This document shows positions 10,308-19,027 of a DNA stretch of 64,000 nucleotides, in pieces (position 1 is the stretch's first letter; the number at the start of each line of letters is the position of its first letter). The stretch is from Lumbricus terrestris (lineage: Eukaryota; Annelida; Clitellata; Crassiclitellata; Lumbricidae): NCBI GenBank assembly GCA_949752735.1, contig OX457046.1, positions 33,090,269-33,154,268 on the forward strand. Direction: 5' to 3'. Both the position numbers and the translations under genes were made by a program. Under the pieces are notes generated by a model. That model was given only the letters and a program-made list of their open reading frames with translations. It ran no database searches and was not told the origin of the DNA.

Positions 10308-10342
10308 AGTGTGTTCGTTTGTGTGTTTGTGTGCGTGCGTGT
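10271..10342. repeat. (GT)n microsatellite
   Basis: A perfect GT run at 10271-10304 is followed by degenerate GTGTTTGTGTGCGTG sequence. Confidence 0.95.
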
Positions 10343-12053
10343 AAGGCTCACATCCATGACCTACATTTGTTTATCTAATAATAAAACGGCTTGCTTACTT
10401 TGAGACTTTCCCTGTAGGCCTACTTAAATTAATTATCTGGAAAAGTCGGATTATCGCAAATTATATGTCAAGAATCCTGATATCCAATATTACCAGCCAG
10501 CTAAATCCGATTTTGCAGTAAAGTAGATTAGTAGAAGTCGATAGCCCTAGCAGCACAATAATTTATGTTGTTAATTAAATTCTATCAAACTGCGAGCAAT
10601 CATTTAGCGCTACAGTCGCAAATTCAGTTAAACGCTACTGTGCGCTAACATCAATCACTAGCTATAGCGCCACTCTCCTGCTTGGCCACACCTTGGACTT
10701 ACACCTCTTAGTACCGACGTCGAGTCCTTTGGTTTACCTCTGCTGGTCTTAATCTTTGTTTATTAAAAAATGTCGCAAACCAGTCAGACTGCGTTTCCTC
10801 CCTCCACTTGGTCTTCGATCGAAGTCCAGTGGAACGATCATCGCTGAGCTCTGCCTTGTGGACCTTGAAGAATCCACGGCAGAGTCGTCCTCACGCTCAG
10901 GAGAAAACGTTCCGTCTCATCATCCTGGTTTGCGGTCCAGTAATCAGTTTTACCTGACGTCCTGGCGATACATACTATAGAAATGATCCCTAAAAGTATG
11001 ATCTTAACAAACCGTTGACCGTGAAACCTACTTAATAAAAATTTACTTCCTTTAAATGGGTAGTTAATTGAACGTCAATTCATCTAACTCTAGAAGGTGG
11101 AATTGTGCCTTAGACGCATCATTTAGATTATTAGAACCTAAAATACTGAATTTATTAAACTTTTTAACACTATAATAAAGTAAGAAAGAATATGTAAATT
11201 TGTGAAACATAATAAATTTTAGCTGCCTTCGTGCTTGTATATTGGCCGTGTATTTTAAAATAGTCGCTAGGTGGCAATGGAGAAGCGGTGTCAAAACATT
11301 ATTTTCATTCACTTGACGACCAAATGCTCTTGTTAACAGTACTGTTATCGGGTAATGCGCACCTTTAGGCAAATCATTAAGACTAGATTACAAATCATTT
11401 ACAAGGCACCCTTGGAGAAAATTTCATTTAGAACGATTTTTATTTTTGTCGTGCTCACCTGATGAAATTTTCTGATAAAACTATAGCAATACATTCGGAC
11501 AACACATTATAGGGTCTAAGCAATTTTCTACTTCTCACGGTATCATGGTAAGTTCGTAGCTCAGAATACTGGGAAAAACTGGTCTGGCAGAGCTTTGGCC
11601 CTGAATGTGTATGCTTTAGCCATGGCTTCGGATCCGTCATGGCTCATTTTTCGGTCTGTCCGATCGTCATTTCCACTTGCTTTTTAAAATTATTTTCGTT
11701 TACTAGCTTACTTCAAACTGATCGCTATGCTTATAAAACATCGGTCACAAAATTATTCGAATTTTTCGAAGAACAACTATGGCAAAGATCTTATACCTCG
11801 TATTCCGCTGTGTATTTTGTCTGTGTGATTAGAGTGAAAGCACAGTAGGCCTATAGACTATTAAAATACACAACCCATGCCACTGATGGTAGCAAATTGA
11901 ATCGATTGCCGCGTAGGCCATCGATATCTATATTTTTTAAAAATTAGATAGCCTATCGAAGGGGTGGGCTCCAAATATTTACGATTTTTTTTGTTCTATC
12001 TCATTATCTCTTTCGCGAGTATTTCTAAAATTAGCATCAGTCGTCATTCACTC
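10343..12053. other. No gene recognised
   Basis: Low-GC, apparently unique sequence. Open frames at 10756-10980 (74 codons), 11064-11372 minus (102 codons), 11455-11640 minus and 11639-11848 were read. None shows a domain, repeat periodicity or supporting splice sites that I trust. One of them could still be an exon of an unrecognised gene. Confidence 0.4.
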
Positions 12054-12073
12054 ATTATCGAGTCTATGGTGGT
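12054..12073. repeat. 20-bp flanking direct repeat, left copy
   Basis: ATTATCGAGTCTATGGTGGT abuts the left end of the 911-bp element and matches 12985-13004 at 19 of 20 bases. Confidence 0.85.
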
Positions 12074-12410
12074 CAGTGATGCCACAGCTGGGTTTTTTCC
12101 CACTAGATCTGGGTTTTTTACCTTCGTCGGGGTCTCTGGGTTTTTTGGGCAAAATCTGGGTTTATTTTGGTGAGTTGACATTTTGTATTTACAACACATG
12201 AATGATCTGTGAAATTCAATGTAAAATGGTTGTGATAAATAAATTTTCCACTAATTTTAATTTAGACTCCACAATCAAGATCTCACGTTGTCAATTCACA
12301 AATAACTTTTAACCAGAAGAATAGCTCTGCACAGAAATAAACCATTTAGACATCTCAAAATTGGTCAGGTCCTCCACTCTCCTTGTTAAGCCGTTTTGAC
12401 ATTTATAACA

Positions 12411-12412
<2 letters not shown>

Positions 12413-12450
<38 letters not shown>
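12413..12450. repeat. (AT)n microsatellite
   Basis: An uninterrupted AT run inside the 911-bp element. Confidence 0.95.
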
Positions 12451-12458
<8 letters not shown>

Positions 12459-12758
12459 CAGGTCAATCCTCTTAGACTAGACAAGTGGTATAATAGTCTA
12501 GTTATTGCAGAGTATTTAAAACGTTAACTGTTGATGTATTAAGAAAATTTGACTGGAAACCTCGGACAACTTTAAGACTTTGTAAACTTAACCCACGTGT
12601 GTTATGTGTTTACAACTCTGGTAGGCTTGACCCGCTGCGCATGCGCACATGAATATATCGATTAAGCTTATATATTCGTTTTATTGACAAAATAACCGAT
12701 CGACATAACGCGACAGTTAACAAGCACAAAGGAGCAGCGGATAAAGCTTATTGTCAGT

Positions 12759-12899
12759 ATGGATGCCGAGTCTTTGACAACTTTGGCAATTGATATTTTA
12801 AAAGTTGTAATTACATTTTATTCGACTCTTTTGACGAACATTTTGTTTACCCTCATACGAACAAGTGAAAAAAAAATTAATTTGAGCAAAGAGGTCTAA
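12759..12899 (+). CDS. Possible 46-codon small open frame inside the element
   Basis: The ATG at 12759 has G at +4. The predicted peptide begins MDAESLTTLAIDILKVV and has a hydrophobic stretch (about residues 9-34) followed by a basic end, ISEKK-like, before a TAA. It could pass for a one-helix membrane peptide, but it lies inside a transposon-like element, matches nothing I know, and open frames of this length arise by chance. Confidence 0.12.
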   Translation: MDAESLTTLAIDILKVVITFYSTLLTNILFTLIRTSEKKINLSKEV

Positions 12900-12984
12900 A
12901 ATAGCTAAAATGAATAGTCTGGGATGTTTTGGGGTTTTTTGAAGAAAATCTGGGCCTATTTCTGAAATCTCAGTGGCAACACTG

Positions 12985-13004
12985 ATTATCGAATCTATGG
13001 TGGT
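12985..13004. repeat. 20-bp flanking direct repeat, right copy
   Basis: ATTATCGAATCTATGGTGGT abuts the right end of the 911-bp element. The only difference from the left copy is A for G at the ninth base. Confidence 0.85.
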
Positions 13005-13641
13005 TCTCAAGTGGTTATCTCATAACATACGTTTTGTGTTATAAACGTAGATAATTTTGCTTTTTGGAAGTTTTTATTCCATTTTTACTAAACCGACGAG
13101 GCTATGATATTATTAAGAATCGTACCGGGTGTTATGAGTTCGATATGGCTAATATATAATTACAAGTTGTATGATAGGTCACATTTGATAGGGTCCACTC
13201 AAAGTGTAATCTCCGAAAACTCAGAAAAAAACCCGATTTGCCAAAAGCAGTTTTATGGAAAGCGACATAGTTCCCGAAAGCTTTACAGAGTTAAATTAAA
13301 AACACGACGTAATGCTCCCGTTAGTGTTGTTATTAACTCGGGGTCCACTATGCACAGAGTGGTGATATTAAAGGAACTGAAAAATGTGCAGAGTTAAATA
13401 GGTTCTTTTTAGGGTTGGGTACAGTTTTAAATATGGATCGATCGAAGAACTTGAGGTTAGTTTTTATTGGGGGAACAGGAGAGAATGAGTTAGGATGATT
13501 GGATAGAGCTGGATGTTGAAAAGATTATTAAGCTAGCTTAAGTAACATGTAGAGGTGCTATATAATGTTCAGCTACATTACTTATATTACGCATATTGGA
13601 ATGAAACCTTACTAAACTAGCACTTTATCAATTTTTTTCAG

Positions 13642-13725
13642 GATTCACTCCAACTGGAGCTGAAATGTTGCCATGAAAGATAGATTAATGGTATAGCCTA
13701 CTTGTCAAACACATCGCACCTTAGG
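13642..13725 (+). other. 5' UTR part of the BIR exon
   Basis: A pyrimidine tract and CAG (TTATCAATTTTTTTCAG) end at 13641, a good 3' splice acceptor. The BIR reading frame has an in-frame TAG at 13681, so the exon would begin with untranslated sequence and an upstream non-coding exon is expected. The first exon and promoter were not identified. Confidence 0.55.
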
Positions 13726-14131
13726 ATGGCAAGTCCCATGCCTTCAGAACAAGTCGCAGGAAGCAGGGGAATGTTCATATCGGCAACAAACGAAAACGAC
13801 GCTCGAATGTCATGCCTGGCTAGACTAGAGACTTTCACGTATTGCCCAGCGGATAAGTTCGTCCATGCTAGGCCAGCCGACTTGGCAGATGCGGGGTTTG
13901 AGTACCAGAGGACAGAGGATCTTTTTAAGTGCAGTCGCTGTGGGATTGAAATTAGCGACTGGAAAGAGGGTGACAAACCGGTTACGGTGCACAGGAACCG
14001 GTCGAGGAACTGTAGCTTTCTGCGAGAGAATTTTGTGAATAATGAAGATGGTGACGATATTGTTGTGGCATCTGTTGATAGTTCATCGTCATTATCAGAC
14101 TCGCAGGAAACGACGGCGTCACTTACGCCAG
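13726..14131 (+). CDS. Inhibitor-of-apoptosis-like protein, exon with BIR domain
   Basis: This is the first coding exon of a predicted 208-residue two-exon protein. Translation starts at the ATG at 13726, whose context AGGATGG fits the animal consensus (A at -3, G at +4). Residues about 31-100 form a BIR zinc-binding fold: RLETFTYCP, then LADAGFEYQ, then CSRC (C69, C72), W79 with GDKP, H89 and C96, the four expected zinc ligands. The usual Trp-Pro after the first motif is Cys-Pro here. A Ser/Asp-rich linker (about residues 105-135) follows. The exon ends at CGCCAG|GTAGTA (donor GT at 14132), leaving one base of a Gly codon that exon 2 completes in phase. BIR domains bind caspases or IAP-binding-motif proteins; cytosolic control of cell death or immune signalling is inferred from the family. 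Only one BIR is present, as in the short BIRC7-like forms. The TTG at 13702 also extends the frame but is unlikely as a start. Confidence 0.88.
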
Positions 14132-14142
14132 GTAGTACTATG

Positions 14143-14360
14143 CAAGGCCGTAGCCAGGATTTGATTTCGGGGGGTGTTTCACCACTCACCAATTTCCCTT
14201 CTCCCCCAAAAGATTACCTTTTTTTGGTCATCCGGCATATTTGGGGGGGGGGTGTTTTCATGGTTTTTACATCATGTGCGCGTAAATGCATTCTATAATT
14301 TTCACATTTTCCATTTCGGGGGTGTTCAAACACCCAAAAAACTCCCTAGCTGCGGCCTTG
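14143..14360. mobile_element. 218-bp MITE with about 20-bp terminal inverted repeats
   Basis: The left end reads CAAGGCCGTAGCCAGGATTT. The right end, reverse-complemented, reads CAAGGCCGCAGCTAGGGAGT. Matching GGGGGTGTTTC and GTGTTTGAAC segments lie further in. A convincing target-site duplication was not found (left flank AGTACTATG, right flank GTAATATGC), so the superfamily is open. It lies 11 bases downstream of the splice donor of the BIR exon. Frames at 13702-14298 and 14174-14533 that read into it are not coding there. Confidence 0.75.
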
Positions 14361-14691
14361 GTAATATGCATTTATTCGAAGATTGGAATGCTCTTGTGGG
14401 CTGGTTTTTTTGTGTGCTTTCGAAAGTCTTTTTCATTCGTTCATTCATTCTGGAGATTTACATAGCGCCCCTTAAAGGTTTGCTACTCGGGAGCACTCAG
14501 GGTTGTAGTCAAGTGCATGCACAGGTATACTAAGTGTGTTCATCTCACAGATGAACATTCAACAGATAAAATAACAATGGACTGAATTCGACACAATGCA
14601 TTACATGCAAGATTCTAAGGGAAAGAGACAAAGACTTTGTGGGATTGACAACACAAATGAGGACATAACCAGTGGTTACAGTGGTTTGGGT

Positions 14692-14830
14692 GAGCAGTGG
14701 GAATGCTGAATGTGAGCAGTGGGAACGCTGATGAAGAATTGCATTGAAATGCATGTGTTTTAGAGTTCCATCATGATGAGCAGTGGGAACGCAATCCAAG
14801 AATTTCGAGAGCAGTGGGAACGCCGTTCCC
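14692..14830. repeat. Four spaced copies of GAGCAGTGGGAACGC
   Basis: Copies begin at 14692 (GAGCAGTGGGAATGC), 14714, 14778 and 14809. The last runs into CGTTCCCACACGTTCCCACC, an inverted match to the GTGGGAACG core. Spacings of 22, 64 and 31 are irregular. The overlapping minus-strand frame at 14545-14832 has no recognised domain. Confidence 0.6.
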
Positions 14831-15084
14831 ACACGTTCCCACCCACTTTAAACCCTGGACATAACCACTTGGATTGACACTAAAGGGAACAAAGGAATTG
14901 ACAAATATATCAGAGGACAATTTTGTGGTTATTAATTTGTACACATCGATGGCAATTGGCTGAATGTAGTTGTAGATTCGTCTGTCTGGTATTTAGTCTC
15001 CCGTTTGAGATACGCCTGTCACCTAGGATTGACACGTCAGTGTTTTTACAGGCTCCTGAAGTCCTATTTGTATCACCGTCGATG

Positions 15085-15170
15085 GCCTGGGAGTGCCTCT
15101 GAGTGGAGTCTGAAGGGGTGCTATATAAATTCTTGAAACGAATGAATGAATGAATGAATGAATGAATGAT
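15085..15170 (+). mobile_element. Retroposon 3' tail with (GAAT)n
   Basis: GGGAGTGCCTCTGAGTGGAG (15089) is followed by GGGGTGCTATATAAATTCTT and a (GAAT)n run at 15140-15168. A GCTATATAAA word ending in a simple repeat is typical of L2/CR1-related LINE and SINE tails. It is a short fragment whose 5' part was not traced. Confidence 0.55.
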
Positions 15171-15519
15171 ATGATAATAGTAATCACAATTTATATCGTG
15201 CATGCCGTTACAAGGGTGCTTCTCAGTCAACCGATTATGTGTACAGATACTAAGATGTTCAATCTAACTACTAAATTTTTTTATTTCACATGCAGTACTA
15301 TCAGTTTATGGTTCCAAATAAAAAATTGTTAAATCTGTCCAATTAAGTGCTGTACATTTTAGATGTTGAATGGCCTCCGTTCTTTGACCATCATGACCTT
15401 GCATCACATTCTTGGACTGCCACAGCCCACCTTCGTGCCGTTGCCTCTTTTGACCCCTTGCTATGAAATTTAAATTAAATTCAGTTCATAAGCTTTATTG
15501 ATCACCAAAATATTAGTAC

Positions 15520-15602
15520 ATGTGGGAGCGCCTCTGAGTGGAGTCTTGAATTAAAATTGTCGTAATTATTATTGTCATTATTATTATTATTATTATTATG
15601 TA
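15520..15602 (+). mobile_element. Retroposon 3' tail with (ATT)n
   Basis: GGGAGCGCCTCTGAGTGGAG at 15524, then AAAATTGTCGTAATTATTAT and a (ATT)n run to about 15598, matches the tail at 15085. The leucine-rich frame at 15572-15802, which looks like a signal peptide, is only this ATT run translated. Confidence 0.5.
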
Positions 15603-15780
15603 CATTTGTTGTACCAGTTCATGGAATTTTGTCAAAGGATAAACTCAAAAGGAACAATAATTTTCCGCTAGCATGGTTGCTTCTTCCTGCGCATCCAGTT
15701 ATATCTCATGCTCTGATTTTATCTGGGGTCACTACTGCTTATGCCTTTTGTTGTAAAACTTTTTTTAGTGAGGTTCTTCG

Positions 15781-15842
15781 CACGGGGAGCGCCTCTGATT
15801 AGGTTGTACTGCGAGAAACGCTTTATAAATCCATAAATAGTA
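15781..15842 (+). mobile_element. Retroposon 3' tail, third copy
   Basis: GGGGAGCGCCTCTGATTAGG followed by GAAACGCTTTATAAATCCAT repeats the layout of the tails at 15085 and 15520 and lies about 43 bases before the RING-exon acceptor. Confidence 0.5.
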
Positions 15843-15884
15843 TACTATCTTCATCATGTAAGAGAATTGTTTTGTTTGTTTCAG

Positions 15885-16105
15885 GTTCGACGAGTCGTTT
15901 GAGCGATATTCAAAGTGAAAATAAGAAATTGCGGGACAGGATCACGTGTAAGAAATGTGGTGCGGAGAAAGTGGAGACGCTGTTTCTTCCGTGCCGACAT
16001 CTGGCCGTCTGTGAACACTGTGCGGAAAGACTTGATAACTGTTGCGTGTGTCAGAGCAAGATACTTGGGACAGTGCGAGTAGTTATGGTGCCGAAAATCC
16101 CTTAA
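15885..16105 (+). CDS. Inhibitor-of-apoptosis-like protein, exon with RING finger
   Basis: This is the second coding exon. The acceptor TTTCAG ends at 15884, and the first two bases (GT) complete the Gly codon begun at 14131, so the reading frame joins exactly. In the predicted 208-aa protein it gives residues 137-208: a short helix-like leader (SDIQSENKKLRDR), then a C-terminal RING finger with all eight zinc ligands: C157, C160, C172, H174, C178, C181, C188 and C191. The spelling LFLPCRHLAVCEHCAE is characteristic of IAP-family RINGs; the usual C-P-x-C last pair is C-C-V-C here. A TAA at 16103-16105 ends it after a hydrophobic VVMVPKIP tail, the position where IAP RINGs dimerise. E3 ubiquitin ligase activity is inferred from the family. 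Both domains being intact with matching splice phase argues for a working gene. Confidence 0.9.
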
Positions 16106-16774
16106 ATCTCGTAGAAAGATGCTTGCGGTCACACATCATCATGGGCACTCAAGAAGGGCAAATGCACCCCCACCCCGTGGAAAATTTACATATTTTTCTA
16201 CTACTACTTTTGGGTTTGCTAAATTTTGTCAGACAAAAACACTATTGATACAAAAAAGTGAAACTGAGAAATTTATAGTTAGAAACTCCATGAAAAATAC
16301 CCATGTTCTTAATTTACTGCTTTGCACTTCTTAAGCTTCTGATATGAATTTAGTAGTTGAGACCGTTGCGCTTTGTCCACCCCCACCATCACTAAAATAT
16401 CTGTGGGTACCCATAGGCATCATAGTGCTCTAGTGTTTAAGTCATGCTATTGGGTTTCATGAAGTGTTCTAAGCTTGATGATTATTGTGGGATACACGTA
16501 ATTGAAAGGTTATAGTGCTTGACCTGCAATGCTGAGAATGGGTAAGAGCATAGCCGATAGTTGCACTGCCGAAACAATAATGTTGGATTTCATTTGCATT
16601 GTAGGCCGACATGTACATTACCACTTCAGGTTGAAGTTGTGAAATCATGGGTGCTCCAGCTTGGTGTAAATGAGATGCATGTGCTATTACCAATGTGACA
16701 ATTGCCATACATGTTTACAGAAGTTATAAAAGAAAACGAATTATAGATCAAAGCAATTCAAAAGAAAGCTTACG

Positions 16775-16780
16775 AATAAA
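16775..16780 (+). promoter_or_regulatory. Candidate polyadenylation signal of the IAP gene
   Basis: AATAAA lies 670 bases after the stop codon and is the first canonical signal I noticed on the plus strand. The sequence 16106-16774 would be 3' UTR; it contains no other recognisable feature. Confidence 0.4.
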
Positions 16781-17394
16781 GTCATTTGTGTAAACATCGT
16801 TGCTGTCTGTGCTCTGAATGGTTGGATTTTGCAATGATTCAGCATTAAAATTTAGCAATTTGCTGGGTTATATATAACCGTAGAGTAGCTGCATCCTGTC
16901 TCAGGATTAGGAGGGATGTTTTCAATGCTTTGCAGATTTTTGAAGGTTATCATTAATCACTGTAGAGTTTCAGTAATGTTTGTGTGTTCAGACTTGCTGT
17001 TAGCTTTGTAGAGCTCCCTTTAGGAAGGTCTAAAGACATAGGAGGTACAGTATATGGTTATAGGTTTAGTTTAAAGTTGTAGTTTTGAAAACTAATTGTT
17101 TTATAAGAAATAGTAAAAATTTGCAAAATCATCACAGATGTTTAAGTTTAGTTGCGTTTTGACTACGACCTCGAGCAACTTTTTATAGATGTGTAAGATT
17201 AAAGCTTGGAACTTGGAAGCATTCCGTTTGGAAGCATCTGCGCTTGGACACAAATTCGAAGGACCTAGACTAAGCATTAGAAATGTCCTTTAAGGCTAAG
17301 CAGAATGGCAGACCGCTTCGTTTTGAGGGTCAGACACTTAACATAATTTGACAAGGGTTTTAAGTGGTTCGAAAGAATCACTGCAGATTAACCT
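16781..17394. other. No gene seen
   Basis: Unassigned sequence. The 16-base word ACCGTAGAGTAGCTGC occurs at about 16879 and again at about 17450, inside the LINE remnant, so part of this stretch may be more of the same retrotransposon family. Confidence 0.4.
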
Positions 17395-17730
17395 CGAACA
17401 GTTAATAGCCCAATTTTCCTAGAAGCTCTTCTTAAATGCTGAGGCTGTGACCGTAGAGTAGCTGCCGTGCTCTCATCCAAACTGTTCCGCAAGTCTATGA
17501 CTCTGTCCTAATTTTCCTTTCGGCTTCTTAAACAATTTAAACCTGTAACTCTGAGTTGCTTTGTTGGTGCTAATTCAAAAACCTCTCGACATGCAGTGCT
17601 TCCTTTCCAGTTATTATCTTGTGTGTTTCAATCAGATCTCCTCTGCTCCTCCTTTTTTCCAGTGTTGCTATCCCACACCTTTTCAGTCTTTTCTCATAAT
17701 TCAACTCTTTTTTAACCCCCAAATCATTTA
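17395..17730 (-). pseudogene. LINE open reading frame, C-terminal fragment
   Basis: Read on the minus strand from about 17730, the translation contains LNYEKRLKRCGIATLEKRRS followed by RGDLIETHKIITG and ERFFELAP. This is the conserved block after the reverse transcriptase in CR1/L2/jockey-type LINEs (YEERLxxLGLxTLExRRLRGDLIxxYKIxxG). A stop codon follows the SRKEN segment, and the downstream DRVIDLRNSLDES piece matches the usual RVxxLWNSLP block near the C-terminus of these proteins. It is an inactivated 5'-truncated copy. The short plus-strand frame at 17561-17752 is its shadow. Confidence 0.82.
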
Positions 17731-18196
17731 CGCTGAAAGCAGCGAACAGTAACGCAGACCAGTAAATTAGCCGTTCTTTCTGACTGCGTGGCGTTGAGAA
17801 CTTTGGATTAGGGTAGACAAGCTGCTGTTAAGACAAAAATAAAATTCTAGCATCTCCCTCTCTTTTCTTGAGGTTAGGGCCTAGCAGGCTGGCAATGCCA
17901 GTGGGCGAGCAGTTGCAAAGCCAATTAAAGAGGGTTAACTTAAGAGATTGGGCACATTATCGCACTTCAGGTCTATGCATGATTGCTTATAGGTCTACAA
18001 TCTGTGGTCTACAATGGTCTACAATAGGTCTGCAATGTGCCCAAGCCATAGATTATAATAGCATAGTTTATGAAAGCATGCTAGTGAAGGAAATGCACAA
18101 CGTTAAGGCTATCTTCATTCATTCCAGATTTTAGTCAATTAAATTACCCCTAAGCTGGACACGCTGGAGCGGTATGAATTTTCAAAAGAATATATA

Positions 18197-18267
18197 TGCA
18201 TCGGCCGGGAATCGAACCCGGGTCTCCCGCGTGGGAGGTGAGAATTCTACCACTGAACCACCGATGC
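18197..18267 (-). tRNA. tRNA-Gly (anticodon CCC)
   Basis: The 71-base minus-strand sequence starts GCATCGGTGGTTCAGTGGTA and folds as a cloverleaf. The acceptor stem GCATCGG/CCGATGC is fully paired, the anticodon loop CTCCCAC carries CCC (plus 18233-18235), the T arm is CCGGG-TTCGATT-CCCGG, and the discriminator is A. It closely follows the usual animal tRNA-Gly(CCC) pattern. A TTTT terminator lies 10 bases downstream (plus 18184-18187). The anticodon stem CTCAC/GCGGG has an A-C mismatch where a G-C pair is normal, so slightly reduced function or pseudogene status is possible. The plus- and minus-strand frames across it (18174-18458 and 18182-18637) are not genes. Confidence 0.93.
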
Positions 18268-18450
18268 AGAACAAGACGAACCGGTTGCCAATGGACTTTG
18301 CCCTTTCAAGTTTTATATTTTGGACCATGGATGGTGTAAGAGGACAGTCGTGGTATGTGCACTTAGCTGCGGTATGTGGCAGATATAATAAATGTTCGCT
18401 AGACGGCGTTACCGTACGACGAACCAGGACCATAAATAAGGCCGCTGGAA

Positions 18451-18462
18451 TTTCCTGATATT
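18451..18462. other. SINE target-site duplication, left copy
   Basis: TTTCCTGATATT, identical to 18640-18651. Confidence 0.92.
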
Positions 18463-18639
18463 CGAGGATCCTGGGTGGCCGAGTGGGTTGTAGCCCGCTC
18501 GCCGCGCCGGCGACGCGGGTTCGATTCCCCGGTCGGATCTTTACATACTGCGGGTTGCTCGGTCGCAATATAAACGTGGAGTCGACGCTGATATCATCTT
18601 CGTAATGGGAAAGAGTCGTTAAACCCATACATTTCATTT
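18463..18639 (+). mobile_element. tRNA-derived SINE with perfect 12-bp target-site duplication
   Basis: The head is tRNA-like: A box TGGCCGAGTGG at 18476-18486 and B box GGTTCGATTCC at 18518-18528, both matching the RNA polymerase III consensus. The body ends with AAAGAGTCGTTAAACCC and ACATTTCATTT. The insert is flanked by identical 12-base copies of TTTCCTGATATT at 18451-18462 and 18640-18651. The exact duplication implies a fairly recent retrotransposition. The tRNA part does not fold into a full acceptor stem, so it is a SINE rather than a tRNA gene. Confidence 0.9.
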
Positions 18640-18651
18640 TTTCCTGATATT
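18640..18651. other. SINE target-site duplication, right copy
   Basis: TTTCCTGATATT, identical to 18451-18462. Confidence 0.92.
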
Positions 18652-18695
18652 AAATAATTATTGTAGGCTATAACTTAACAACAACCCCACCCACT

Positions 18696-19027
18696 CAGGG
18701 CGGATACAGAAATTTTCAAAGGGAGGGCCAAACTTTTGGGAATTTTTTATCTTTCTCCCAAAATACTGATGACTTTTTAGTCATTTGGTTCGACTTGCCT
18801 TGAAATTTATATACACCATTTTCTCTGCCAAAAAAACTGATGACTTTTTAGTCATTCAATCCAATTGTCTGGAAAATATACCATTGAAACCTACTGTTGA
18901 AGCATAATGTGGGGGAGGGGGCGATGACCTTGTTCTAGTCATCCAGCCGAAATCTTCAGAAAAATTTAACCAATTTCCCGACCGAAAAAACTGATGACTT
19001 TTTTATCCGGTCGAAATCTTCAGAAAA
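18696..19027. mobile_element. Transposon-like end and about 71-bp degenerate repeats at the satellite border
   Basis: CAGGGCGGATACAGAAATTT and AAAGGGAGGGCC at about 18696 look like the end of a common hAT-like element; no partner end was found. Inside are related blocks: the palindrome ATGACTTTTTAGTCAT at 18769-18784 and again at 18840-18855 (71 bases apart), and CTGATGACTTTTTTATCCGG at 18991. CGAAATCTTCAGAAAA words occur at about 18949 and 19012. The last block runs straight into CATCAGTCGTCAATTTAGTCG, the first satellite units. Confidence 0.55.

Larger units (their letters stand above)
12074..12984. mobile_element. Element with short inverted ends and 20-bp flanking repeats (911 bp)
   Basis: The left end CAGTGATGCCAC and the right end GTGGCAACACTG are inverted copies with one mismatch (CAGTGATGCCAC against CAGTGTTGCCAC), the spelling typical of hAT-type ends. 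T-rich CTGGGTTTTTT words follow on the left and a GGGGTTTTTTGAAGAAAATC block precedes the right end. The element is bounded by 20-bp direct repeats at 12054-12073 and 12985-13004 that differ at one base. That is much longer than the 8 bp expected for hAT, so the mechanism is uncertain. It encodes no transposase. Confidence 0.7.
14132..15884 (+). other. Intron between BIR and RING exons
   Basis: The donor GTAGTA at 14132 and the acceptor TTGTTTGTTTCAG ending at 15884 define a 1753-bp phase-1 intron. It holds a MITE, four copies of a 15-base motif, and three retroposon-tail-like segments. I saw no further BIR, UBA or CARD exon inside it. Confidence 0.8.

Noticed and set aside
11064..11372. 102-codon minus-strand frame
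   Set aside because: It has mixed composition without motifs in AT-rich sequence and lacks any supporting signal, though an exon of an unknown gene cannot be excluded.
13104..13397. 97-codon frame with a basic C-terminus just upstream of the IAP gene
   Set aside because: It has an ATG and a stop but no recognisable domain or splice linkage to the BIR exon. It is kept out of the annotation as unsupported.
13698..14192. 164-codon minus-strand frame opposite the BIR exon
   Set aside because: It is the antisense shadow of a well-supported BIR domain and has no domain of its own.
15572..15802. Apparent secreted protein with a leucine-rich signal peptide
   Set aside because: The leucines come from an (ATT)n microsatellite at a retroposon tail inside the IAP intron; the rest has no recognisable character.
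18174..18637. Open frames across the tRNA and SINE
   Set aside because: The sequence is fully explained by a tRNA gene and a tRNA-derived SINE; the frames span both and have no homology.
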